Positions 1 to 8,860 of a stretch of 17,464 bases of DNA are shown here, piece after piece (position 1 is the stretch's first letter; the number at the start of each line of letters is the position of its first letter). The DNA lies in contig JASCIV010000529.1 of assembly GCA_030374735.1 (NCBI GenBank), positions 1 through 17,464 of the forward strand, read 5' to 3'. Made by a program: the position numbers and the translations under genes. Under the pieces are notes generated by a model that saw only the letters and a list, made by a program, of their open reading frames with translations, was not told where the DNA came from and did no database searches. The stretch is from Gracilaria caudata (Eukaryota; Rhodophyta; Florideophyceae; Gracilariales; Gracilariaceae).

Positions 1-1735
1 TCGTAAGGAGAAAAGTGAAACCCTTGCTAAAAGACGTCGTTTTGCTTTCGATCTGTTGAAACAGCAGAAGCCTGCGAGAGAAATCTTGGATCGTGTGAAC
101 ATTCCGCGCTCAACGCTGTACAGAATTCGTACTGCCATGCAGAACAACGACAACGCCGAACTCAAGAAGCTTTTGAGTCCCGAAGGCAACACCCGCGGGC
201 GTCGCCCCGTTTTGACGCAGGAGGAAAACGACCTCATTGTTGCGAGGATGAAACACGCCTCCAATAGAGGATTTGCTCTGAACGTCGAGAGTACAAAGCA
301 GATCATGGGAGGAATTGCCGCGGATGGCCGTGAAGCATTCGCGAACGGGCTGCCTTCTGATGACTACGTCCGTTCCTGGCGCGCACGGAACAGGGATGTC
401 ACATTTCGTACGGCCGAGATGAAGCACAATATGAAGCTGCGTGCTGAGAATCCGATACATGTGCAGTCCTACAAGCACTGTTTGGAATCTGTAAGTTCCT
501 TCAACCCGGGAATCTTTGAAGACGCCGATTTTGTATGGAATCTCGACGAAACCGCCATCGAACCACAGTTTGGTAAAAAGGTAAAACTGTTCACGGGTTC
601 CGATTCGAATCACGGTGGATACCGATCAACTACGCTCGGCAATGGGTCGGGTCGTCACGTCACCGCTGTCATTGCTGTGTCCGCTTCTGGACGCAAAGCT
701 CCTCCAATCTTCATCGTTGAGGGAAAGAACGTGATGTCCAGGTGGCTGCTGGCTCTCGACAAGAACATTTACCGCAACAAGGATGGTGAACCTCATCGTC
801 TTACGTCTGAAAAATGGCTCACAGGTGACAGTCTTATCGTGTGCTCCGCGAATGGTTCTGTCACGAAGGACATTCTTCCGATCATAATCGAGCACCTTGC
901 GAGGTTCATGCGCAAATTTGTGCCAAAGGACAAACCGGTTGTCCTCTTACTCGATGGACACGCGTCAAGGAAGGGTCTGCTGTGGCTCGATGTTTGCATG
1001 GAGAACAAGATTGAGGTTGTCCAGAGCCCAGCGAACACCAGTCACTTTCTTCAACCAATTGACCAGTATGTCAACAAGAAGTTCAAGACGACCATGCGGG
1101 CTGTTCGAGACGAGCTGATGAGTATTGCGCCTCTTTCACTGACCTCAATTGGTTTGAAGCTGATGTTGGGAGTCAGTGGTTGGGAGGCCATTACCAAAGA
1201 AGACATTGTGCGTAGCTTTGACGTTTGCGGGTTATGGCCTATGAACTACAGGTTTGTGGACAAGCTGGAAGAATTGAATGCCCCAGTGGAGCGAATGAAC
1301 CCGTCTGACACGAATATGCCGGCGAACCCGCGACCTTCTTGTGCTCGTTTGAGGCATCGTGATGCTGACACCTTCCGTGCTATCCAGAACATTGTTGGTT
1401 CGGCAAATATTGGTCCTGCTTCTGCGCTGCAGAAAATCAGTAGCATCATGAAGAACCATAGGACTTCGACACATGTCATCGAACAGTACGGATCTCCAGT
1501 TCCTTTGGTTGTTCGTGAATCTCGTCCGGAACGCAACAAAGTGCTGTGCGCCGGTTTGCCTGCTCAGTACCTAACTGTGAGAGATTTGGTAGAACGTCGT
1601 GAAGCTGCGGATGGTGAGAACAGTGAAAACCAGGAAAACGCCAACCACATGTCCGACATAGATGTCGCCAATGCGGTGCTGGAGTTGGTGCAGACGTACA
1701 ATATCAAGAAATCTGCTGCTGGAGACATCGAGTAA
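1..1735 (+). CDS. DDE transposase, pogo/Tigger-like (5' partial)
   Basis: The frame is open from base 2 of the window to the TAA at 1733-1735, with no in-frame stop at the left. The apparent start at 56 is a TTG and not a real start, so the gene begins outside the window. Residue numbers below count from codon 56. A basic helix-turn-helix-like stretch opens the visible part (REILDRVNIPRSTLYRIR). The DDE_1 endonuclease core follows with three acidic catalytic positions: Asp164 in WNLDETAI, Asp300 in LLLDGHASR and Asp336 in FLQPIDQYVNKKFK, a DD35D spacing. The motifs are typical of the pogo/CENP-B/Tigger branch of Tc1/mariner superfamily transposases, which cut and paste DNA. I see no frameshift or internal stop, so the visible part looks intact. 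It could instead be a domesticated DNA-binding protein; intact catalytic residues argue mildly against that. Confidence 0.88.
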   Translation, partial: RKEKSETLAKRRRFAFDLLKQQKPAREILDRVNIPRSTLYRIRTAMQNNDNAELKKLLSPEGNTRGRRPVLTQEENDLIVARMKHASNRGFALNVESTKQIMGGIAADGREAFANGLPSDDYVRSWRARNRDVTFRTAEMKHNMKLRAENPIHVQSYKHCLESVSSFNPGIFEDADFVWNLDETAIEPQFGKKVKLFTGSDSNHGGYRSTTLGNGSGRHVTAVIAVSASGRKAPPIFIVEGKNVMSRWLLALDKNIYRNKDGEPHRLTSEKWLTGDSLIVCSANGSVTKDILPIIIEHLARFMRKFVPKDKPVVLLLDGHASRKGLLWLDVCMENKIEVVQSPANTSHFLQPIDQYVNKKFKTTMRAVRDELMSIAPLSLTSIGLKLMLGVSGWEAITKEDIVRSFDVCGLWPMNYRFVDKLEELNAPVERMNPSDTNMPANPRPSCARLRHRDADTFRAIQNIVGSANIGPASALQKISSIMKNHRTSTHVIEQYGSPVPLVVRESRPERNKVLCAGLPAQYLTVRDLVERREAADGENSENQENANHMSDIDVANAVLELVQTYNIKKSAAGDIE

Positions 1736-2060
1736 GGTCGTAGAGTTCTTTTGCAGTCCATGGTACTTTTTGCATGTTATGCTGTCTATGTCGTCTCAAA
1801 TTTACCCCGCACTACCAAGTTGAGACAAGTGGAAAGGTAGTGAAGTTACTGCTGTTTAGAGAAAGTAAAGCAATGCGTTTGATATTTGTGTATGTCCGGG
1901 ACATTCCCGAGAGTTCTGTCATTCTTCACGCGCCCTCGAAGAAAGAGCAAGACGGTTCTGATGCAACTGGCTGGACAGGTTAGAAAAACTGTCTCAATTT
2001 TAGCCGAAGGGAAGGGTAATCCTGTCGATCGGGTAAACAAGATCTACCCTTCGTAATTTT
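1..2060 (+). mobile_element. Probable Tc1/mariner-superfamily DNA transposon, left end missing
   Basis: The transposase implies a DNA transposon around it. The left terminus lies outside the window, so terminal inverted repeats and the target duplication cannot be matched. The right limit given here is a guess, placed after a cluster of short repeats between 1793 and 2052. The boundary is inference. Confidence 0.35.
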
Positions 2061-2411
2061 AACAGCATTGGGTTTCGTATTTACTCAAAAGGTAGAGCAG
2101 TCCACTGCCCTTCTTGGCGAGAATTGCTCCATCTTCTCAAATTACCCTTGTGCGAGCATCATCATCTGCGAAGGTACGGAGTGCACTGCAACAGCAGTGA
2201 GCAGGAGACGCCTACTAGCTGGAGTTTCAAAACGGTTTGGTATGACCGGCCCTCTACTGCCTTTAAATAAAGCGATTTCAGCATCTTCAGCGTCCCACTT
2301 CAGCAGCATATGGGTGCAAATATACTACTCTTCGCCCATCTACCGTACTATTTGTTCCCCAGAGGAAGCTTCTAGTCCTAAAAAAAGTGCAAGAATCGCT
2401 TCCCTCTCGTC
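1736..2411. other. Gene-free spacer between transposase and kinase-like gene
   Basis: No convincing gene. It contains an inverted pair, gtctcaa at 1793-1799 and ttgagac at 1820-1826. A second copy of the first word begins gtctcaatttta at 1991. Another inverted pair is gaagggta at 2011-2018 and tacccttc at 2045-2052. A TATA-like ctttaaataa lies at 2261-2270, about 145 bases before the next ATG. A short open frame ending at 2415 starts from TTG, resembles nothing and is taken as 5' leader. Confidence 0.5.
2261..2270 (+). promoter_or_regulatory. TATA-like element before the kinase-like gene
   Basis: The A/T run ctttaaataa lies about 145 bases upstream of the ATG at 2412, a plausible core-promoter distance if the leader is about 110 bases. 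Assignment rests on sequence resemblance only. Confidence 0.2.
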
Positions 2412-3956
2412 ATGAATCCGTGCGAAGGAAATAATTCTGGTGATGCCGAGGAACAGTTGCTTCACCATGAAGATTGTCAGAGATACCTCTACCTAATAAT
2501 GCTTCCGTCGCCTGAACGAACGCAAATCGTGGCAGAAGTGCTCCCAGATGCATCTATTAGATTGCCAGTTTTGCCAATCTGTTCTCATAAATGGTGGAGA
2601 GCCGGAGTAACAGACCTAGAAGAGATGATGGAATCTTTTCTTGCAGTGTATTTGCGATTTGTACGGGAGTTGTGGGCGACAGGTCGCAGAGGTAAATATG
2701 TATTGTGGGGAGAGACATATGATATGGTTTCGGTGCTACTGTTCGAATGGGGAGAAGGGGAGAAAAGTATTGCGAATGGGAGAGCGATGAAGTGGATATC
2801 GATGAAGGAGGTGAAGGAGGCGAACTGGGTTGAAACGGAGAAGGGACTTGGTCTGGACATGAAACATGTGGTGATGAGAGCGATGAAAGATATCAGTGGA
2901 GAAGTACGGTTGAGGTTACCGCCATGGCGACGTATGGGTTGGTTCTGCAGGATGATGAAATGGGTGAGGGAGGTGACAAAGTGTGAAACAAATGACAAAG
3001 AGCTTTACCGTACTTTCATAAAGTTTAAGGACGATGAACATTCTGTGGTATGGAGCTGCACGTTGGACCTGTCGAAAACGTCTTTTGGATGCAAAAGAGA
3101 GGAAAGAAATGAATTTGTGTTTATCAAAGCCGGACTACCTATTATACAGGAAGCTCGACGAACAGCGACTGTTGCAAAAGTACTTGATGAACTCAATGTT
3201 GTACCGGAAGTGATCGCCGTGAATGAGAATGATGGGATGTTTATGCAGAGAAGTGCAGGAACCGACCTATTCCTAATCTTGGATTCAGGAGATTTTCTGG
3301 ATGTGGAACTATTGGTTAATACGGTTTTAAGAGTGCAAGAAGTTTCGGCTGATAATCTGGAAGAACTGAAGGCGGGTGGGGTGAAGGTTCGAGACAGCGA
3401 ATGGGCTGCTGCCAACCTCCATGACATGCTGTATCGTGAGGTTCTGGATAAAGTAGTGAAAGGCAGCGAAATAGACGAGAAGTCACTTCATGAAGTTCGT
3501 TGTGGTGAAGAAGAGTTCTTAAAGGCGTGCAAGAAGATCTCGAGTTATGGGTTTCCAAACACTCTGGTACATGGGGACCTCTTTCAAGATAATATTGGTA
3601 TTGCAACACAGGAGGCAAACGGTGGCTTCCGGTTTTTCGACTGGGACATGTGCGTCATTGGACACCCACTTTTGGACATAAGAAACGTAATTGATTTGGT
3701 CTCAAAAGATGAGGAGGAACGACTTCGTAGAAAGGTATGGAAACGTTGGGAGAGACTTGTTGGTTATGAGGAATTTGGGAAACTGTTATGTCTTGTGGAA
3801 GTCTTGGTAGATTCAGCTGCTCTGGACTTCTTTTTGAAAGATGCTGAGTTTCAAGATGAAGACGCGTATGTAGTGAACGGCCGTCTTCGCCATGTAGCGG
3901 AGTTTATGAAAGATACCCTAGACAAAATCAAGCCTGTTACAGCAACGTTTGAGTGA
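2412..3956 (+). CDS. Aminoglycoside phosphotransferase/choline kinase-fold protein with unknown N-terminal region
   Basis: A 514-residue frame from ATG to TGA. The C-terminal part (about residues 200-480) carries the APH-type kinase signatures. VFIKA places the ATP-binding Lys at 239 with a candidate partner Glu247. The catalytic loop LVHGDLFQDN has His387, Asp389 and Asn394. FFDWDMCVIGHPLLDI supplies the metal-binding Asp410. All key residues are present, so an active small-molecule or protein kinase is likely, but the substrate cannot be read from the sequence. The first 200 residues are rich in Trp, Met and Glu (WWRAGVTDLEEMMESFL, ANWVETEKGLGLDMKH) and match no domain I recognise; I see no clear Nudix box. 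No signal peptide or membrane segment is evident, suggesting a soluble protein. Base composition is modest (29 of 60 G+C at 2701-2760). The neighbouring transposase and a family common in bacteria leave transfer possible but unproven. Confidence 0.8.
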   Translation: MNPCEGNNSGDAEEQLLHHEDCQRYLYLIMLPSPERTQIVAEVLPDASIRLPVLPICSHKWWRAGVTDLEEMMESFLAVYLRFVRELWATGRRGKYVLWGETYDMVSVLLFEWGEGEKSIANGRAMKWISMKEVKEANWVETEKGLGLDMKHVVMRAMKDISGEVRLRLPPWRRMGWFCRMMKWVREVTKCETNDKELYRTFIKFKDDEHSVVWSCTLDLSKTSFGCKREERNEFVFIKAGLPIIQEARRTATVAKVLDELNVVPEVIAVNENDGMFMQRSAGTDLFLILDSGDFLDVELLVNTVLRVQEVSADNLEELKAGGVKVRDSEWAAANLHDMLYREVLDKVVKGSEIDEKSLHEVRCGEEEFLKACKKISSYGFPNTLVHGDLFQDNIGIATQEANGGFRFFDWDMCVIGHPLLDIRNVIDLVSKDEEERLRRKVWKRWERLVGYEEFGKLLCLVEVLVDSAALDFFLKDAEFQDEDAYVVNGRLRHVAEFMKDTLDKIKPVTATFE

Positions 3957-4108
3957 TACCGAAGAATAGGACTCTACATTGAGATGCACGTGATATACTT
4001 CGTGCAAAAAGTGCTTTATATCAATACATGCGCATACGTGGAGATTTAAGTTGGAACCATGAACTTCCAGCAGGATGTACACATGCTCTTGCGAAAGCGA
4101 TTCTCCTG

Positions 4109-4125
4109 CGGGGGGGTATTTAAAT
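4109..4125 (+). promoter_or_regulatory. Orphan core-promoter-like element (G-run plus TATTTAAAT)
   Basis: A run of G residues is followed directly by tatttaaat (4117-4125), which resembles a TATA box with an upstream GC element. No recognised gene follows. The first downstream ATG with a frame of any length is at 4231. Assignment is by appearance only. Confidence 0.2.
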
Positions 4126-4230
4126 GGAAGTACCTGGATCGACTATTGCTCCTAAGAACAGCAGAAAAATAGCTCTCTCTTCACGTTTGGGGAGCTCACT
4201 ACTAAGTTTTGTATCCCTGGGGTACCATTC

Positions 4231-4389
4231 ATGCTTTCTGTTGACAGTACAAACCTCGAACTGTGGTTATCCGATCAAACGTTGAAGAGGATACTATATT
4301 GGAGAGGGCGTTTCAGAAGAGACGCGTGGAACGAGAAAAAGGATGTCGGGGTTTATCAGTCGTACAGCATAAAACTGACAGGAACATGA
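4231..4389 (+). CDS. Possible small ORF, 52 residues, unknown
   Basis: ATG to TGA, 52 codons, about 105 bases downstream of the orphan TATA-like element. The predicted peptide starts MLSVDSTNLELWLSDQTLKR and is polar and basic in its middle, without a membrane segment or signal peptide. A frame of this size can arise by chance. Only the spacing to the promoter-like element makes it worth recording; no homology is recognised. Confidence 0.12.
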   Translation: MLSVDSTNLELWLSDQTLKRILYWRGRFRRDAWNEKKDVGVYQSYSIKLTGT

Positions 4390-4780
4390 TACGAGCAATC
4401 ATGAGCAGCAAAACCAAATAGAACTCACACTCTTGAAAGTGACCTTGTGACGAGGGAAGGATCTCTGTGTTGCCCACAAGGTATGCGAGTCGATATGAAG
4501 GCTTTTCCATAGTCTCGGTGGTGAGCTCTTTTGAGTTGCTGTTGGTTGGGCGTTCCCGGCCAGACAGAGAACGTTGAATGAAATGGACAAGACTACGTGT
4601 GGAGCGATATTTTATAACGATGGGCTTGATAACTACGACGGTAGCGTTCTACCCTTGCATCTTCGAACTGCGATGAGAAACGAATGGCGTTGTGGCGCTT
4701 GTGGTGCTCTCTGAGCAATCATCGACTGCTGAATTCCTCGCAATTGAACGAATATACCGTTAGTTCCAGTTACCCATCGA

Positions 4781-5100
4781 GTTGAACCTGAGGAGGGAGG
4801 AACACCCTCTTCCCAGTAACCGAGTCGAAGCTGTGCGGAGACAGCCGCTGAGAGGTCAAGCAAAGTACAAGGGTACGACATGACCAAGGGTGGGTAGTGC
4901 TCTCTATCATTACCATATGACGACACGAATTTCACGTTTGTGCTTCGTCCCATACGTACTGCGTCAGATCGCTCCCCGCTTCGCGGAAGCGGACTTTCGC
5001 TCTTGTCGCAGCACCTGCGCCTGCCATGCTCGGAGAAGATAACTTCGAGGTGTCAAAGCGTTACAGCTTTTGTTCCTTAATTCTCTAGTGAACGAAATGT
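4781..5100. repeat. Dispersed repeat, copy A
   Basis: This stretch aligns by eye, in the same orientation, with 8250-8545 on the other side of ALG9. Shared anchors occur in the same order and similar spacing. They are gaatttcacgtttgtgc (4927-4943, one mismatch to copy B), gcgtcagat (4961-4969), cctgcgcctgcc (5014-5025), aacttcgaggt (5041-5051) and aagcgtta (5056-5063). Indels separate the anchors. No terminal repeats or preserved reading frame are evident, so it may be an old transposon fragment or duplicated non-coding DNA. End points are approximate. Confidence 0.7.
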
Positions 5101-6052
5101 TTGATTGAGATATAATCTCATTTACGTTAACATGTTCGGAAGTGAACGCAGTGCTCAAAGGACTGTGTAGCGTCAGCTCAGCGGTGGCCACGATGTCTAG
5201 GGGGCTGCAATCACGGAGTTTGCCCGGAGTTCCAAGTGCTAAGTGCTTCTTAGACGGCACAATAAGCAGCCGCTGTTGCTTATCTTTTCTTCTTTCCAGT
5301 TGCATCGGTACCTGGCATCCCCAGGCCGAAGTTAGATGGTAAACTCAAGCGCCACCAGAAGTTAGGATGACATTAAGGTGCGGCGCTTTCATACAACCCA
5401 TGGCGTTGTGCTGCACGGCTACACCCCATTTTGGTGATGCAAGGAGACTCTCGCCACTTGTTGCAAGCACCGAAACAATACGTTGACCAAATCGAAAGCC
5501 CCTCACTGCTGTTTCTTTCTTTAGTCTGTCGGTTCTAGATTCGAAATGTGAACTCACCTGATCAATACTGTCCGTTACACCGGATTCTTTCAGCGATGAT
5601 CCTGGTCTACGGAAAAGTGAAATCATGGAACCAACCGCAACGTCTAGAAGAAGAAGAAGCGTACTATCTGCAGCGTTCGAGTTATCATTATCCGATATTG
5701 ACCTTGAAGTCGAAATAGTGTCAGCGATCATAGAACGATTTGCACACTATTTCTCGGCGATGCAAGCACGTTTCTGTGCGACTTCAGTTTTTGCGAAGGC
5801 TCTATCCTTCGGAGGTGGTTCAAAACAGGTGAGGCGGCTTCAGCACGACGAAGACCGTGGACCTCTAGAAATCTTGAGGTAATTCAGATTAATGTACTTT
5901 CATGTCCTCATCATGGATGCATGACGCTGTCCTCACATGAAGCGAACAGAAGCCTTCAAAGAAAAAGATTGCAATGCCGAGGCTTACAACGGTATCCAAT
6001 GCCTTCGTACCATTTTCAACTCTTCAAACTTGAGAAACCGGAAACCGTTGCT

Positions 6053-7783
6053 TCAAACCTGCGGAAGGAGGTTTATGTTGCGAATTACTTGATACTCACC
6101 GTAGACAAGCTTTGAATCGGAGTTTGGAACGGCAAACGCTCGATATCCCGGTTGCGACGCATCGCTATCCAGGAAGTTTCTACGATTTACGACGAGACGA
6201 GCTTCGATGGGAATAGGAATGTTTTCATCCGTGCCGTTTCCTCCTATCCGATGGGATAGATCTAAATCGATGAAGTAATGACAACCGCTTCCCTCATGCC
6301 AGTCGAAGAATTGTTCCGGGTCTTCGCGGTTATATGGGTTCATACCTCGTGGTGCAATCCTTGTTCCATTTTTGTTCTCTGCGAACGGTTTCGGTAGCAA
6401 TCCTTTGAAAGAAGATCGAATAAACCTCAGTCGGAAACGACGATCAGGGAGGAAAAAGCTTGTTGGAAACCGGTACCATTCTTTTCCTACACAGATGTTT
6501 ATCTCTTCGCGTTCCTTAACAATGCGATTGCTTAGCTTGCTCAGTTCGTGCTCGCTTAACTCCCGGTAAAGCGTGAGTGGTGCATGGAAAGCAACCACTT
6601 GCATGTATATTCTACTGAATCCTGCAGTACAAGTGAAGGCCGCTATCCCGAAACACATCAAAAACTTCATGAGCTTTGCCATGCTTCCCTTTCCGAAAAG
6701 TTTCGACAACACCCTTAAGCAGTCTGAAGCAGTAACGGCGGCTATGAGGGCGATGAATGGATAGCACGGTGCCAAGAACCTCTCTTCTTTATGCGGTTGT
6801 GGTAGAAAGATTGCCAGAGCCACATACGTCGGAGAAAGGAAGATTATTCTCCTCCAAATCTCTACACGAGAAACGTCATAAAGTGATGTAACCGAGCCAA
6901 GGAGAAGAAGAACTGGAAAGCATAGGACAAGAAGGGCGGTGAGGTTGCAATTCAGAAAGAGGTTTATGAAGTAGAACTTCCAACTTTCTACTCCAAAGAT
7001 ATGAGATCCCGTTCCTTCTTTAGGGAAGACGTTGTACCATACATGGTTCAAAGGTGGGACCGCCAATTTCCCGTACATGAAGAAGTCAAAGGGAATCATG
7101 ATCGCTAAAACCGAGAGCCCGCAGAGAATAGTGTTGCGGAGGAATTTAAGAAAGCCGTTCCGTTGAAGCATCATGTGTACAGCCATGGGCACAGCCAGAA
7201 CCGCTGCATACACCCAGCCCAGTAAAGCAGCGACGGCGACATGTAGTACTGCTCGAAGGTGTTTCTGTTTCATCCATGCGGCAATTGCATAACATAAGCA
7301 AATCATTGCAAATGAAGACGGCAGCAATTCAACGGCGCTTCTGAACAAACCAGGTGATGAGGCCAGAAACAATAATAAAAAAGCAGCCGCTGAAGTTCCA
7401 AACACATAGTAGGTGGCATCTATTAGAGAAGTCTCGGCAACTAAAGAACAGAATGCCTGCATGCACCTTACAAAGTAGAAAGCAAAAATCTTAGGAGACT
7501 CCACCTGTGGTAGATAGGTAAACGAAAGGATTTTCAATATAGATTGACGAAGGAGCCCTGCAAGAACTGAAAAAGATGCGTAAGGAAGAAGAAAGGCATA
7601 AGAGCGCAGACAATACTCTGGACTGTACTCCCATGTTTGCATACCGAACCCGAAAAGTAGAAAATGCAAGGGTTCCCAGTAGTTGAAAGTTTCGTCGCAA
7701 TCTGCTATGGGGCTGAAGAAAACGCCTTGTACCCGGATGAAAGTAAGGATTGACAGACAGAGGCTGAACACAATGATATTCAT
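6053..7783 (-). CDS. ALG9: ALG9-type alpha-1,2-mannosyltransferase
   Basis: A 576-residue polytopic membrane protein, near the usual family length. ALG9 adds alpha-1,2-linked mannose from dolichyl-phosphate mannose to the lumenal lipid-linked oligosaccharide during N-glycan assembly in the ER. The N-terminus is a hydrophobic signal anchor. It leads into ADCDETFNYWEPLH (27-40) and then QTWEYSPEY, the acidic lumenal-loop signature of GT22 enzymes. Many hydrophobic segments follow, then QPHKEERFL (329-337), diagnostic of the ALG9/PIG-B family. The C-terminal GKEWYRFP (433-440), SFFLPD and LPKPFAE motifs are ALG9-specific rather than ALG12 or PIG-B. The frame extends upstream to a TTG at 7861, just after a stop, but the first ATG at 7783 places the signal anchor correctly. 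No introns. It stands divergent to the hydrolase gene across a 1.6 kb gap. Confidence 0.94.
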   Translation of the reverse strand: MNIIVFSLCLSILTFIRVQGVFFSPIADCDETFNYWEPLHFLLFGFGMQTWEYSPEYCLRSYAFLLPYASFSVLAGLLRQSILKILSFTYLPQVESPKIFAFYFVRCMQAFCSLVAETSLIDATYYVFGTSAAAFLLLFLASSPGLFRSAVELLPSSFAMICLCYAIAAWMKQKHLRAVLHVAVAALLGWVYAAVLAVPMAVHMMLQRNGFLKFLRNTILCGLSVLAIMIPFDFFMYGKLAVPPLNHVWYNVFPKEGTGSHIFGVESWKFYFINLFLNCNLTALLVLCFPVLLLLGSVTSLYDVSRVEIWRRIIFLSPTYVALAIFLPQPHKEERFLAPCYPFIALIAAVTASDCLRVLSKLFGKGSMAKLMKFLMCFGIAAFTCTAGFSRIYMQVVAFHAPLTLYRELSEHELSKLSNRIVKEREEINICVGKEWYRFPTSFFLPDRRFRLRFIRSSFKGLLPKPFAENKNGTRIAPRGMNPYNREDPEQFFDWHEGSGCHYFIDLDLSHRIGGNGTDENIPIPIEARLVVNRRNFLDSDASQPGYRAFAVPNSDSKLVYGEYQVIRNINLLPQV

Positions 7784-8249
7784 TCTCGTCTTGTCTGCTG
7801 ACCGATTGCGCCGAAAAATCTTAGATCTTGATATATTAGTCGCGGAGCAAACCCACCTCAATCATGCGAGCACAACGGGATAGCTGTTTAGGTTCGCATC
7901 GGGGGATCCTTATATCGAATTCAAAGGTATCATAAATACAGATAGTGATGTGAAGTCCGTAGTCATTTCAAAGGCGCCATGCTAGTGAAGGTGCATGCGC
8001 ATGCTGCCGAAGGTAGTTCAAAAAAGGGTCCATTGTGTCGGTTCTGGACTGCTGTTTCTGGAAACAAAATCGGTCTGATCAATACGTTTTTAGTAAAACG
8101 TCGTTTTGAACCCGGGCTTTCATTCTACCAAAGCAAAGTCGGCATGGTTTCTGCCCGGTTAGTCTTTCCTGTGTGCCGAGAGTGCAAGGCTTACCATAAG
8201 ATAGTCAGTCGAAACTGACACAATGAGGTACAATAGGGCTTGCGGCAGG

Positions 8250-8545
8250 GCTCGAGAACTGAAGGGAAGAAGACCTTACTTTGCCAGCAAAAAGCAAACG
8301 AGTGGGGACTGGCTGGTGGGAGACAGCGCCCAAGAGGTCAGTCAAGAGTACGAGGGTAGTTGCTCATAGGAGACTATGAGACATGACAGCATGAATTTCA
8401 TGTTTGTGCATCGTTCCAATACGCGTTGCGTCAGATACGGAATCTCTCTCTGTGGAGGTGCTGAGCTCCTGCGCCTGCCGCGCTTACAGAAGTCAACTTC
8501 GAGGTCTTGAAGCGTTATCATCTCTGCAGTTCTCTTGTGAACAGA
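8250..8545. repeat. Dispersed repeat, copy B
   Basis: Matches copy A (4781-5100) in the same orientation. The anchors are gaatttcatgtttgtgc (8393-8409), gcgtcagat (8428-8436), cctgcgcctgcc (8468-8479), aacttcgaggt (8495-8505) and aagcgtta (8510-8517), with a weaker match to the left through agacagc and agaggtcag. The one open frame of copy A shifts phase in copy B near the catcgttccaat word, so no shared protein is preserved. End points are approximate. Confidence 0.7.
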
Positions 8546-8860
8546 ATATTGCGCGCTTCTCCGAAGACTCTGCTACCTTCCCAGAATGTGTGCTGTTTGT
8601 CCCCCAAATCATTTCTAAGAATGCGTAGAGAAGGAGAGGGCTGGACACTTCGCGTTTGATTCTTCCAAACATATCGCAAGACTTGAAAGTTTCAAGACGG
8701 TACAGGTTTCGGTTGCAAGAGTAATGCGTTCGGAGTTGAAACCCTAACTTGCCAAACATGTGGAGCGTCAAGAATGGCAGAGAGTATAAACTCGATGGCA
8801 TTCGATAGTAACGAAAGAAGACCGGACATGCAAAGTTTTCACGAAAGCACAAGCGCTTGG

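Larger units (their letters stand above)
3957..6052. other. 2.1 kb gene-poor spacer between two convergent genes
   Basis: It lies between the 3' ends of the kinase-like gene and ALG9. Open frames here are short, overlap on both strands and resemble no family. It holds a G-run followed by a TATA-like box at 4109-4125 with a small frame downstream, copy A of a dispersed repeat (about 4781-5100), and two opposed short frames near 5345-5882. Those frames contain good 5' splice-site consensus words: cag/gtgagt on the minus strand at 5560-5552 and cag/gtgagg on the plus strand at 5826-5834. An intron-containing or decayed gene is possible, but I cannot assemble one. Composition is moderate (27 of 60 G+C at 4261-4320). 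Confidence 0.5.

Noticed and set aside
2068..2415. 115-codon frame overlapping the kinase-like start by four bases
   Set aside because: It starts from TTG, has no recognisable domain, and the ATGA overlap is not meaningful in a eukaryotic nuclear gene.
4633..4953. 106-codon minus-strand frame inside repeat copy A
   Set aside because: The matching part of copy B shifts phase and contains a stop, so no protein is preserved between copies.
7784..7861. N-terminal extension of ALG9 from a TTG codon
   Set aside because: There is no ATG in the extension. The methionine at 7783 directly precedes the expected signal-anchor segment.
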